DNA from: Prochlorococcus sp. AG-363-M17
GTDB taxonomy: Bacteria; Cyanobacteriota; Cyanobacteriia; PCC-6307; Cyanobiaceae
Length of the DNA stretch: 64,000 nt
Direction of reading: 5' to 3'
Assembly: GCA_003278365.1 (NCBI GenBank)
Contig: QCFS01000001.1
Span: 40,024-104,023 of the forward strand
Part shown: in pieces, positions 31,396-41,560 of the stretch
How positions within the stretch are numbered: the first letter of the stretch is position 1
How the letters are laid out: each line of letters starts with the position of its first letter
Notes under the pieces: generated by a model
Told to the model about the DNA's origin: nothing
Database searches by the model: none
What the model saw: the letters and a program-made list of their open reading frames with translations, nothing else
Made by a program: the position numbers and the translations under genes

Positions 31396-32011
31396 TACTT
31401 ACTGATTGTGTTGAACCTTCTTGCTCTGCCATCTCAGCTCTAGCTTTTCCAGCACTTTTCCTTAGGGCTTCAAGCCTATCTTCGTAATAACCCCTCTTTT
31501 TCTTTTTGCGGGTTTGTTCAACAAGCTCTTTAAGTGCACCTCCTAGGCTTTTATAAGCATTTGGAACGCTGTATCCAAACCTACAGGCGAGATCTATAGC
31601 TCTTTCATCTGCAGAGATAGCGTCTCTAAGTCTTTTTTCAGAGTTGTTTTTTAAATAAAGGCGATAACCAGCAAATCCTGACAAACCTAAAGCCATTAGC
31701 AGGAGTAATCCGTCTTGAACCCAAAGTTCTCCAATCGCTCCTCCTAGGCCTATTGCAAGAGCCGCCATCTCCCAACCGTCTCTTGGAATGGTGTCATTCT
31801 GAATTCGTCCAACTTCATGCCAAAACAGCATGTTCCTATGGTCAATGGCAAAGGTCTCCCATTGGTCAAGATCTACTTGAATCTCCACCTCATCTCGCCC
31901 GATTTCTTCAAGGGTGATCAAGGGAGGATCAACTGCAGCAGCAGATTCAACAAACACCCAGCTTTGATTTTCTGGCGGCAGCAACCCCTTCAGTCGCTGT
32001 AATTCGCTCAT
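31376..32011 (-). CDS. DUF3318-like conserved cyanobacterial protein
   Basis: MSELQRLKGLLPPENQSWVFVESAAAVDPPLITLEEIGRDEVEIQVDL. Confidence 0.75.
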   Translation of the reverse strand: MSELQRLKGLLPPENQSWVFVESAAAVDPPLITLEEIGRDEVEIQVDLDQWETFAIDHRNMLFWHEVGRIQNDTIPRDGWEMAALAIGLGGAIGELWVQDGLLLLMALGLSGFAGYRLYLKNNSEKRLRDAISADERAIDLACRFGYSVPNAYKSLGGALKELVEQTRKKKKRGYYEDRLEALRKSAGKARAEMAEQEGSTQSVSSENVYG

Positions 32012-32121
32012 GATTTGGAAATGGCTTTTTCTAAATTAGCTAGTAAGAGATCCAAGTTCTTTAATTTGTTGGGGATTATTCAGAGATTTCGAGGCTAGTC
32101 TGGGTTGACTACAAAAACAAA

Positions 32122-35100
32122 ATGCCAAGACGGACGGATATCCGTCGAATTCTTTTATTGGGGTCAGGTCCAATAGTGATTGGACAGGCCTGTGAGTTCG
32201 ATTATTCAGGCACCCAGGCCTGCAAAGCACTTCAAGATGAGGGGTATGAAGTTGTTTTAGTTAACTCCAACCCTGCTTCAATAATGACTGATCCAGAAAT
32301 GGCGGATCGGACTTATATCGAGCCTTTAACTGTTGAGGTCGTAGAACGGGTCATTGAGCTAGAGAAACCGGATGCACTTCTCCCAACTATGGGAGGGCAG
32401 ACAGCTTTAAACCTTGCGGTTGCTCTTGAGGAAAAGGGAATTCTTAAAAAATATGATATCGAATTGATAGGTGCAGATTTCTCCGCAATTCGTAAGGCAG
32501 AAGACCGTCAGCTTTTTAAGCAGGCCATGCAAAAGATTGGGGTAAATGTATGTCCTTCCGGTATTGCCTCTAATCTTAAGGAGGCTGAGCAAGTAGGAAA
32601 TGTAATAGATGAATTCCCTAGAATCATTCGTCCTGCCTTTACCCTTGGTGGTAGTGGTGGTGGAATTGCATATAATCCAGAGGAATATTTATCTATCTGT
32701 AAAAGTGGATTAGAAGCAAGTCCAGTATCTCAAATACTTATAGAGAAATCTCTTTTGGGTTGGAAAGAATACGAGCTTGAGGTTATGCGTGATCTTGTAG
32801 ATAATGTCGTAATTGTATGTAGTATAGAAAATGTAGATCCAATGGGCGTGCATACAGGAGATTCTATTACTGTAGCTCCAGCTCAAACGCTTACTGATCG
32901 AGAATACCAACGTTTGCGTGATCAATCTATTGCCATAATTCGTGAGATTGGTGTAGCAACAGGTGGCAGCAATATTCAATTTGCAGTTAATCCCACAGAT
33001 GGTGAAATAGTTGTAATCGAGATGAATCCAAGAGTAAGTAGATCTTCCGCTCTTGCAAGCAAGGCTACGGGCTTCCCAATAGCAAAAATAGCGGCCAGAT
33101 TAGCTGTTGGTTATTACTTAGATGAAATCATTAATGACATTACTGGTAAAACTCCAGCTTGTTTTGAGCCAACTATTGATTATGTAGTAACTAAAGTTCC
33201 CCGATTTGCTTTTGAAAAATTCAGAGGTAGTCCACCTATTTTGACAACAGCTATGAAGTCAGTAGGAGAAGCTATGGCAATTGGAAGAAGTTTTGAAGAA
33301 TCTTTTCAAAAGGCAATTCGGTCATTAGAAACAGGTTTTGCTGGGTGGGGATGCGATCGTCCAGAAGTCTTAGTTGAAATTACAGAAATTGATAGGAGAC
33401 TTAGGACACCATCTCCCGATCGAATAATGATAATTAGAAAAGCTATGATATTAGGAAAAACAAATGAAGAAATATATTCTTTGACTAAGATTGACCCTTG
33501 GTTCTTGTCTAAGTTTAGAAATATACTAGATGCAGAGAAAAAATACCTTAACCATAAAAAATTGCGAGATTTAGAGTCTCCCGAAATTTTGCATTTAAAG
33601 CAATTAGGTTTTTCTGATGCTCAGATTGCTTGGTCAACGAACACAAATGAATTAGATGTTCGATCATATCGACAATCTAAGAATATTACTCCTGTTTATA
33701 AATGTGTTGATACCTGTGCGGCTGAGTTTAAATCTAATACTCCTTATTACTACTCTACCTATGAAAAAGACATAACTACTCTTAATGATAACGTTGATTT
33801 CCGATTAAATGAATTGAGTAATGAAGTCCTTAAGGATGATTCGGAAAAAGTTATGATTCTTGGCGGAGGTCCTAATAGAATTGGTCAGGGAATAGAGTTT
33901 GATTATTGTTGTTGCCATGCTTCTTTTTCATCTCAGAAGCAAGGGTATTCAACAATAATGGTCAATAGTAACCCTGAGACTGTCTCAACAGACTATGATA
34001 CTAGTGATAGGTTGTATTTTGAACCATTAACATTAGAAGATGTACTTAATATTATAGAGATAGAAAAACCTTCTGGAGTTATTGTCCAGTTTGGTGGACA
34101 GACACCTTTGAAACTTGCTATTCCGCTTCTTAAATGGTTAAAAACACCAAAGGGTAAATCTACAGGAACTATTATTTGGGGTACTTCCCCAGAGTCAATA
34201 GATAAAGCTGAAGATCGTGAACAATTTGAATTAATTCTTAGAAGATTAAATATTCTTCAGCCATTAAATGGTATAGCTAGGAGTGAAGTTGATGCAAAAT
34301 CAATTGCCTCTAGAATAGGTTACCCTGTTGTTGTAAGACCTTCTTACGTCCTTGGTGGTAGAGCAATGGAGGTGGTTTTTGATGAGTATGAACTAGCTAA
34401 ATATATGTCAGATGCAGTTCTTGTTGAACCAGGACACCCTGTCTTAATAGATCAATACTTAGAAAATGCTATTGAAGTTGATGTTGATGCACTATGTGAT
34501 CGAAATGGCCTTGTAGTAGTGGCTGGATTAATGGAACATATTGAACCTGCCGGAATTCATTCTGGGGACTCTGCTTGTTGCTTGCCATCAATATCATTAA
34601 GCAACAAGTCTCTTAGGACAATCCGTAAATGGACTGAAGAGTTAGCTGTATGTTTAAAGGTAGAAGGATTAATTAATCTTCAATTTGCAGTTCAACGTGA
34701 TGAATCAGGCAATGAACTTGTCTATATCATTGAGGCAAACCCACGTGCCTCGAGGACTGTTCCTTTTGTTGCAAAAGCAACAGGAGTCCCAGTTGCAGGA
34801 ATAGCAACTCGATTGATGGCTGGAGAATCTCTTACTGAAATTGGTTTAGTAAGTGAGCCCGAACCGCCTTTGCAATCAATCAAGGAAGCTGTTCTCCCCT
34901 TTAAGCGTTTTCCTGGCTCAGATAGTGTCCTTGGTCCTGAGATGAGATCTACAGGTGAGGTAATGGGCTCAGCAAATAGTTTTGGGATGGCATATGCAAA
35001 ATCAGAGCTTGCAGCAGGCGAGGCTTTGCCAACTACTGGAACAGTTTTTCTATCTACTCATGATCGCGACAAAGAATCATTGATTCCTGTTGCCAAGAGG

Positions 35101-35430
35101 CTATTAGATCTGGGTTTCGATTTGATTGCTACTTCAGGAACCGCTGATGCTTTAAAAAAAGCTGGATTGACCGTGAAATCAGTTCTCAAGGTTCATGAAG
35201 GTCGTCCGAATGTCGAGGATTTGATTCGATCTGGTCAGGTTCAGTTAGTGATCAATACTCCAATAGGCCGTCAGGCAGCTCATGATGACAAATATCTAAG
35301 GAGGGCTGCTTTAGATTATTCAGTTCCAGCTGTCACTACTCTTGCTGGAGCGAGAGCCGCTGTTGAAGGGATTCTTGCTTTACAAGCTCAAAAGCTATCA
35401 ATTGCGGCACTTCAAGATATCCATTCTTGA
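32122..35430 (+). CDS. carB: carbamoyl-phosphate synthase large subunit
   Basis: 1102 aa; [36 protein letters not shown]; two ATP-grasp halves plus MGS-like C-terminus. Confidence 0.98.
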   Translation: MPRRTDIRRILLLGSGPIVIGQACEFDYSGTQACKALQDEGYEVVLVNSNPASIMTDPEMADRTYIEPLTVEVVERVIELEKPDALLPTMGGQTALNLAVALEEKGILKKYDIELIGADFSAIRKAEDRQLFKQAMQKIGVNVCPSGIASNLKEAEQVGNVIDEFPRIIRPAFTLGGSGGGIAYNPEEYLSICKSGLEASPVSQILIEKSLLGWKEYELEVMRDLVDNVVIVCSIENVDPMGVHTGDSITVAPAQTLTDREYQRLRDQSIAIIREIGVATGGSNIQFAVNPTDGEIVVIEMNPRVSRSSALASKATGFPIAKIAARLAVGYYLDEIINDITGKTPACFEPTIDYVVTKVPRFAFEKFRGSPPILTTAMKSVGEAMAIGRSFEESFQKAIRSLETGFAGWGCDRPEVLVEITEIDRRLRTPSPDRIMIIRKAMILGKTNEEIYSLTKIDPWFLSKFRNILDAEKKYLNHKKLRDLESPEILHLKQLGFSDAQIAWSTNTNELDVRSYRQSKNITPVYKCVDTCAAEFKSNTPYYYSTYEKDITTLNDNVDFRLNELSNEVLKDDSEKVMILGGGPNRIGQGIEFDYCCCHASFSSQKQGYSTIMVNSNPETVSTDYDTSDRLYFEPLTLEDVLNIIEIEKPSGVIVQFGGQTPLKLAIPLLKWLKTPKGKSTGTIIWGTSPESIDKAEDREQFELILRRLNILQPLNGIARSEVDAKSIASRIGYPVVVRPSYVLGGRAMEVVFDEYELAKYMSDAVLVEPGHPVLIDQYLENAIEVDVDALCDRNGLVVVAGLMEHIEPAGIHSGDSACCLPSISLSNKSLRTIRKWTEELAVCLKVEGLINLQFAVQRDESGNELVYIIEANPRASRTVPFVAKATGVPVAGIATRLMAGESLTEIGLVSEPEPPLQSIKEAVLPFKRFPGSDSVLGPEMRSTGEVMGSANSFGMAYAKSELAAGEALPTTGTVFLSTHDRDKESLIPVAKRLLDLGFDLIATSGTADALKKAGLTVKSVLKVHEGRPNVEDLIRSGQVQLVINTPIGRQAAHDDKYLRRAALDYSVPAVTTLAGARAAVEGILALQAQKLSIAALQDIHS

Positions 35431-35470
35431 AACGATCTATTGTTTATAACATTCAAAACAATTTTTCAGA

Positions 35471-36145
35471 GTGAATTCTTCTGCTTCTTTTTCAGATCTT
35501 TCGCCAGGAACTGATTGTACCGAAGCTTTTCGGGCAGCTTATGAAAATCGCTATACGTGGGGAAAAGATTTTCCTGGTTACAAAGGGCAATGTGATTTCT
35601 TAAAGGATGGTGTTTCCTTCCAAGGAACTTTTCAAGTTAGTTCTGACCTTAAGGCCAGCGTAGATGGCATTAGAGATGAATTGATTCAGAAGGAACTTAT
35701 CTCTCAGCTTTGGGAAGTAGCTATACATCGTGTTAGAAGGACTTTTGAGCAGGTTCATGGCCAAAATACCTTTACCATTGGAGATCATGATGATTTTGGT
35801 GTTGAGGTTATAGTTGGAGGAAAGAACAAGGGGGATAGATATCGAATAAAAAATAATGTTGTGACAATGGTTCATCGCCATATTCATGGTCGCTTGGTAA
35901 AGATCTTTACAGAAAGTACTTTCCAAACTCCTACAGGATATCTAAGTAAGTTATATACCAGTCAGTATTCAGATCCCACTAGTGATACTTTATTGAGTGG
36001 TGTTAGTCATTTTGACGATACATTTACCTTATTAAAAAGTTCTAATTTTTGGGTTCTTACTGAAAGAGATATCAGAACCGACTCTCACGGTGGTCAACCT
36101 TCGAGCCACTGCGTATTTAAATTTTCTGAAATTACTTCTCTTTGA
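35471..36145 (+). CDS. DUF3386-like protein
   Basis: AFRAAYENRYTWGKDFPGYKGQ; HRHIHGRLVKIFTESTFQTPTGYLSKLYT. Confidence 0.78.
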   Translation: MNSSASFSDLSPGTDCTEAFRAAYENRYTWGKDFPGYKGQCDFLKDGVSFQGTFQVSSDLKASVDGIRDELIQKELISQLWEVAIHRVRRTFEQVHGQNTFTIGDHDDFGVEVIVGGKNKGDRYRIKNNVVTMVHRHIHGRLVKIFTESTFQTPTGYLSKLYTSQYSDPTSDTLLSGVSHFDDTFTLLKSSNFWVLTERDIRTDSHGGQPSSHCVFKFSEITSL

Positions 36146-36171
36146 AATGAGATTGCAAATTAAAGAGGGTT

Positions 36172-37605
36172 GTGACACTATCTGGGTCAGCTTTCTTTAG
36201 GTCATTGTCTAATAGTTCTCTCTTGCCTGTAACTCTGAATCCCTTTGCTTTGATTAATTCTGGTCTAGAGCAAAAGATTGAATCTTTTAATAATCCTATA
36301 AATGCTTTTGCTTGGGGCTGGCCAACAGTGATCTTAATTGCCCTTACAGGGTTGTTGTTCATGGTTGGACTTCGCTTTATGCCTTTAAAAAGAATTCCTT
36401 ACGGAATTCGCATGATGCTTGAGGGAAGAAACTCAATTAATCCGAATACAGGTGAAATATCCCCTTTCCAGGCCCTTATGACTTCCCTTTCGGCAACAAT
36501 TGGTACAGGAAATATTGCTGGGGTAGCAGCTGCGATTGCCGTAGGGGGACCAGGGGCGGTTTTTTGGATGTGGATTATTGCCCTTTTTGGAATAGCTACA
36601 AAATATGCAGAAACTGTTTTAGCTGTTCATTTCAGGGAGGTTGATTCACTTGGCAACCATGTAGGTGGACCGATGTATTACATAAAAAATGGTTTGGGTT
36701 CTAGTTGGCATTGGTTGGCTGGTGTCTTTGCCCTTTTCGGAATGCTGGCTGGTTTTGGTATTGGTAATGGTGTCCAATGCTTTGAAGTTTCAAGTGCCCT
36801 CCAATTAGCTGGAGTGCCTAGGCTTTTAACAGGTGTCGTTATGGGACTCCTTGTTTTCGGGGTCATTATTGGTGGAGTAAAACGTATTGCTAGAGCGGCT
36901 TCAGCTTTAGTTCCTTTTATGGCACTACTTTATGTCTTAGCTTGTTTATTGATTATTTTCTCAAATATCTCTTTGATCCCCGATGCTTTTTCTACTATTT
37001 TTTCTAACGCATTTTCTGGAAAAGCAGCTGCCAGCGGAACTTTTGCACAGGTTGTATTGATGGGATTTAAGCGAGGAGTTTTCTCTAATGAGGCTGGTCT
37101 AGGAAGTGCACCAATTGCGCATGCTTCCGCGAGTACAGATAATCCAGTTCAACAAGGCACTGTTGCAATGCTTGGTACCTTTATTGACACCATAATTATT
37201 TGTTCTTTAACAGCTTTGGTGATCATTACAACAGGTTCATATGAAAATGGCCTTTCAGGCTCTGACCTTTCAATAGCAGCATTTAATTCTGGTTTAAGTG
37301 GTACAGGTTGGATAGTTACTGCAGGTCTCGTCTTTTTTGCTTTTACTACTGTTCTTGGATGGAGTTTTTATGGTGAAAGATGTACTGAGTTCCTTTTTGG
37401 GATCAAAGCAATCCTCCCATTTAGGCTTGTATGGGTTTCTGTGGTTGTAATTGGCTCAGTTGCAGGAAACAGAGGTGTTGTTTGGGCAGTAGCAGACACT
37501 TTGAATGGACTAATGGCTTTACCAAACCTTATTGCTCTATTACTCCTTTCTGGAACAGTATTTAAGCTTTCAAATGATTATCACTTTGACTCTAAGAAAT
37601 CATAA
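36172..37605 (+). CDS. alanine/glycine:cation symporter (AGCS family)
   Basis: SATIGTGNIAGVAAAIAVGGPGAVFWMW; GVFSNEAGLGSAPIAHA. Confidence 0.93.
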   Translation: MTLSGSAFFRSLSNSSLLPVTLNPFALINSGLEQKIESFNNPINAFAWGWPTVILIALTGLLFMVGLRFMPLKRIPYGIRMMLEGRNSINPNTGEISPFQALMTSLSATIGTGNIAGVAAAIAVGGPGAVFWMWIIALFGIATKYAETVLAVHFREVDSLGNHVGGPMYYIKNGLGSSWHWLAGVFALFGMLAGFGIGNGVQCFEVSSALQLAGVPRLLTGVVMGLLVFGVIIGGVKRIARAASALVPFMALLYVLACLLIIFSNISLIPDAFSTIFSNAFSGKAAASGTFAQVVLMGFKRGVFSNEAGLGSAPIAHASASTDNPVQQGTVAMLGTFIDTIIICSLTALVIITTGSYENGLSGSDLSIAAFNSGLSGTGWIVTAGLVFFAFTTVLGWSFYGERCTEFLFGIKAILPFRLVWVSVVVIGSVAGNRGVVWAVADTLNGLMALPNLIALLLLSGTVFKLSNDYHFDSKKS

Positions 37606-37621
37606 TGGAATCCCTTAGGTT

Positions 37622-37885
37622 CTAACTGGGCATAGGGCTAACAGATTTCAGTTTTTCGTTCAGTTGTCTTGCTAAAGTTTGCCTGCCTACAGCTAAGACT
37701 TTTAATGTGTCCTCATGCATTCTTAGTTGAGCATCAGCTACTTGCATTGCCCTAACTAACTCCTTCATTTCATCTGGCAAGTTATTTAAGTCATATCTCT
37801 TACCTTCAAAGGTCAATATAGGATCTTTATTTTTTGAGGAGGAGTCGGTCATCTGTGGATTGGCAAGATTGATTTGTTCTGACAC
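37622..37885 (-). CDS. DUF6447-like small protein
   Basis: PILTFEGKRYDLNNLPDEMKELVRAMQVADAQLRMHEDTLKVLAVGRQ. Confidence 0.7.
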   Translation of the reverse strand: MSEQINLANPQMTDSSSKNKDPILTFEGKRYDLNNLPDEMKELVRAMQVADAQLRMHEDTLKVLAVGRQTLARQLNEKLKSVSPMPS

Positions 37886-37952
37886 TTTCTCATGTTTTAC
37901 CTTTTTGTGAATTGTTAATGTGAGGAATTTCTCAAACCACCATATTTAGTTC

Positions 37953-39698
37953 TTATTCACACTGGCCATCTCGAATGATCTGCTTTTCGCAGAGAACCCT
38001 ATACCTGCCTTTCCTTCTCATAAGCTCATCATGGGTACCTACTTCGCATATGCTGCCTTTGTCTAGAACAATAATTTGATCAGCCCCTTGAACTGTTGAA
38101 AGCCTGTGAGCAATAATTAGTACAGTTCTGCCTTTCATGGCTTGGCGAAGTCCAAGTTGAACAGCTTCCTCTGAGTCGGCATCTAGGGCGCTAGTAGCTT
38201 CGTCAAGTAATAACAAAGAGGGATTTCCTAAAACGGCTCTTGCAATTGCAATTCGTTGTATTTGACCTCCTGACAAATTAGTTCCACGCTCTTCAATTTT
38301 TGTTTTATACCCGTTTGGTAATTCATTTATAAATTCATGAGCATTAGCCATCTTTGCGGAGTAAATAAGTTCTTCATCTGTCGCTTTACGTCCAAACTTT
38401 ATTGCATCCTCAATGCTTCCTGAGAAGATAATTGATTGCTGGGGAACAAGTGCAAGCTTGCCACGAAGTTCTTTTACTTTAAGAAGCGATATATCTTCAT
38501 TGTCCAATTTAATTTCACCTTGCTGAGCTTTGTTGAAACGTAGAATTAATGAAAATAGTGTACTCTTACCTGCTCCTGATGGACCTACCAACGCTACTTT
38601 TTGTCCAGCATTTATTCTTAGATTTACGTCTTTAAGAACAGGCTTGTCACCAAGATACGAAAAAGTTAGGGAATTAATATCTAAATCTCCCTTCAATTTA
38701 GTTACTGATTTTGCATTTTTTAAATCTGATGGTTCTTTAGACTGTTTCTCAATTTCCCTTAATCTCCGTAATGATGCTTGTCCCTGTTGGAATTCATTAA
38801 AGTTTGTTGTTAGATGACTTATTGGGTCTATTAGCATTAGTAGTGCTGCTACATAACTACTAAATCCTTTTGCATCTAAGTCACCACTTTGAATTCTAAT
38901 TGTGCCAATTGCCAGGACAGCCAATATTCCGCCAGCTTCAATGAAGCCAACAACTGGATGTTGAAGTGCTAATAGTCTTAGTGTCTTGTACCTTGCCTTG
39001 CGATGTTGATTGATTTCATTCTCAAACCTAAGTTGAAGCCAAGATTCTGCCGCAAATGCTCTTACTAATGGCAACCCTTGTATTGCTTCGCCAATTAGCC
39101 CAGCTAGATCACTAACTTGTTTCTGACTTCTTTCAGCTGCTTTAAGTACTTTTGCCCCAAACTGACTGACAAGTAAAGCCACCAGTGGAGCTAAAATTAA
39201 TGTTGTTATTGAAAGTTGCCAATCTAGAAAAACCATATATATAAATACAGCTAACAATTGAAGAATGCTTGGCATTGTGTCTTGAATTGTCTTGTAAATA
39301 ACCTCCCCTACTCGATCAGCATCTTCCGTAAGTCTGTACGTGAGGTCTCCTGCTGATAATTTTTCTATTGATCCAAGCTCTACCTGCTGAAGAGTTCGAA
39401 ATAAGTCACTCCTTAGATCTTGGCTTAACCAAAGTGCTGGACCAGCAAAAAGTGTGTCTTGACCAAATTGAGCTAACTTTTGGATTAAAAAAACTATTAA
39501 GGCTATTGTTATGACTCTAATTACACGACTGAATTCACCATCACCAATAGCTGGAATTAACTCGCCTGCAAGCCTGGCCAGGAGAGGCCAGCAGGCTACA
39601 TATATCACCATGCATGCTCCGCCCCATAACAAAGACCGTGCATGAGGCTTCAATAAGTCAATTAGTCTGGCGTAGCTGGTAGCTGATTGGGGATTCAT
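37953..39698 (-). CDS. MsbA-like ABC exporter (fused TMD-NBD)
   Basis: ALVGPSGAGKSTLFSLI; LSGGQIQRIAIARAVL; LLLLDEATSALD. Confidence 0.93.
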   Translation of the reverse strand: MNPQSATSYARLIDLLKPHARSLLWGGACMVIYVACWPLLARLAGELIPAIGDGEFSRVIRVITIALIVFLIQKLAQFGQDTLFAGPALWLSQDLRSDLFRTLQQVELGSIEKLSAGDLTYRLTEDADRVGEVIYKTIQDTMPSILQLLAVFIYMVFLDWQLSITTLILAPLVALLVSQFGAKVLKAAERSQKQVSDLAGLIGEAIQGLPLVRAFAAESWLQLRFENEINQHRKARYKTLRLLALQHPVVGFIEAGGILAVLAIGTIRIQSGDLDAKGFSSYVAALLMLIDPISHLTTNFNEFQQGQASLRRLREIEKQSKEPSDLKNAKSVTKLKGDLDINSLTFSYLGDKPVLKDVNLRINAGQKVALVGPSGAGKSTLFSLILRFNKAQQGEIKLDNEDISLLKVKELRGKLALVPQQSIIFSGSIEDAIKFGRKATDEELIYSAKMANAHEFINELPNGYKTKIEERGTNLSGGQIQRIAIARAVLGNPSLLLLDEATSALDADSEEAVQLGLRQAMKGRTVLIIAHRLSTVQGADQIIVLDKGSICEVGTHDELMRRKGRYRVLCEKQIIRDGQCE

Positions 39699-39742
39699 GT
39701 TGTAACACTATCAATCCTTATTGTTCGACTCGTTTTAGTTCT

Positions 39743-39940
39743 ATGAAGCTTGATCAATTTATGAAATGGAAAGGATGGGTCTCCACAGGAGGAGAAGCCA
39801 AGCATGCCATTCTTGCAGGAAAGGTAAGCGTAAACGGTTCCATCGAAATAAGGAGAGGTAGACAATTGAATGTTGGAGATCAGATAGCTTTTGAAAACAG
39901 TCATGGATGTATTTCTAAAAATGGCCCTATAGACGCGTAG
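39743..39940 (+). CDS. S4-domain RNA-binding protein (YaaA/YbcJ-like)
   Basis: MKLDQFMKWKGWVSTGGEAKHAILAGKVSVNGSIEIRRGRQLNVGDQI. Confidence 0.88.
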   Translation: MKLDQFMKWKGWVSTGGEAKHAILAGKVSVNGSIEIRRGRQLNVGDQIAFENSHGCISKNGPIDA

Positions 39941-39975
39941 GTTGTCCTTTGAAGAAGTTTTAGGAGGAATGCAGA

Positions 39976-40710
39976 GTGCGCAAACCTGTTATTGCTGGTA
40001 ATTGGAAGATGCATATGACCTGTGCTCAGGCAAAGGAATATATGGATTCTTTCCTCCCTTTAATTGGAAATGATTTTCAGACTCGCTGCAATGTAGTTAT
40101 AGCGCCTCCCTTTACAGCAATATCAACTATGTCTCGGCTTGTAGCGGGAAGTTCAGTTGATCTGTCTAGTCAAAATGTTCATTGGGAAGAGCAAGGTGCA
40201 TTTACTGCAGAAGTCTCACCGATCATGCTCCTTGAACACAATGTCAAATATGCGATTGTTGGCCACAGTGAGCCTAGAAAATACTTTAGCGAGAGTGATG
40301 AACAGATCAATAAAAGAGCTGTATCCGCTCAGAAGAATGGACTTGTCCCTATTGTATGCGTTGGTGAGACAGATGAACAACGAGAGAGAGGTGAAGCAGA
40401 AAGGGTTATTCGAAGACAAGTGGAACAGGGGCTTGAGAGAACAGATCCAGATAATCTTGTTATCGCTTATGAACCAATATGGGCTATTGGTACTGGTAAG
40501 ACCTGTGCAGCAACAGAGGCTAATAGAATTTGTTCTTTGATTCGAAGTTGGGTTCCTTCACCAAATTTGGTAATTCAATATGGGGGGTCTGTTAAGCCAG
40601 AGAATATTGATGAATTAATGAGCATGAGTGATATAGATGGGGTATTAGTAGGGGGCTCTTCCTTAGATCCAAAAAGTTTTGCCCGAATTGTAAATTACAT
40701 GCCTAATTGA
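39976..40710 (+). CDS. tpiA: triosephosphate isomerase
   Basis: [51 protein letters not shown]. Confidence 0.98.
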   Translation: MRKPVIAGNWKMHMTCAQAKEYMDSFLPLIGNDFQTRCNVVIAPPFTAISTMSRLVAGSSVDLSSQNVHWEEQGAFTAEVSPIMLLEHNVKYAIVGHSEPRKYFSESDEQINKRAVSAQKNGLVPIVCVGETDEQRERGEAERVIRRQVEQGLERTDPDNLVIAYEPIWAIGTGKTCAATEANRICSLIRSWVPSPNLVIQYGGSVKPENIDELMSMSDIDGVLVGGSSLDPKSFARIVNYMPN

Positions 40711-40711
40711 C

Positions 40712-41560
40712 ATGCTTTGGCCAAAGGACTGGCTAGCTAAAACATGCATTATGGGAGTTTTGAATATTACTCCCGACTCTTTTAGCGATGGTGGAATATG
40801 TATAGATCCCAAAGACGCCCTAAGGCAAGCATCAAATCATCTTAGAAATGGAGCTGATGTTCTTGATTTAGGTCCTCAGAGTACTCGTCCCGGTTCTGAT
40901 GAGGTGGGCCCAGAAGAAGAACTCAAAAGATTAATGCCTGTATTGCGTCTTATTCGATCAAATTTCAAAGATGCGTTGATATCTGTAGATACTTACTGGT
41001 CTGAAGTTGCAGAGGCATCTCTTCAAGCTGGAGCTAATTGGATTAATGATGTAACTGGAGGTAGGAGAGATCCCAATATGTTCAACGTTATAGCTAATGC
41101 AAATTGCCCATACGTCTTAATGCATAGTCGCGGAACTAGTAAGACAATGGATTCACTTACTTCTTATGAAGATGTAGTTAATGATGTACGTGAAGAACTA
41201 TTGATTGCGACTGAAAAGTCTCTGATAGCAGGTGTTAAGCCTGATAAGTTGATTTGGGATCCTGGGATAGGCTTCGCGAAAAATACTCATCAAAATATTT
41301 CTCTTCTCAATAATTTAGAGGTTTTATCTTCAGAAGGTTTCCCTCTTCTTGTTGGATATTCTCGTAAGAGGTTTATTGGAGAAGTATTAGGTAAGACCGA
41401 TCCAATTGAAAGAATTTATGGAGGTTTAGCTGTTGTATGTAGATGCTCCCAAGCATCTGTCTCTATCGTGCGAGTACATGATGTAAACGCTACTCATCAA
41501 ACTCTTTTGATGGCAGATCTTTTATGGCCCTCTATAAATGATAGTGTTAAATATAGATAA
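40712..41560 (+). CDS. folP: dihydropteroate synthase
   Basis: IMGVLNITPDSFSDGG; DLGPQSTRPGSDEV; LVGYSRKRFIG. Confidence 0.97.
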   Translation: MLWPKDWLAKTCIMGVLNITPDSFSDGGICIDPKDALRQASNHLRNGADVLDLGPQSTRPGSDEVGPEEELKRLMPVLRLIRSNFKDALISVDTYWSEVAEASLQAGANWINDVTGGRRDPNMFNVIANANCPYVLMHSRGTSKTMDSLTSYEDVVNDVREELLIATEKSLIAGVKPDKLIWDPGIGFAKNTHQNISLLNNLEVLSSEGFPLLVGYSRKRFIGEVLGKTDPIERIYGGLAVVCRCSQASVSIVRVHDVNATHQTLLMADLLWPSINDSVKYR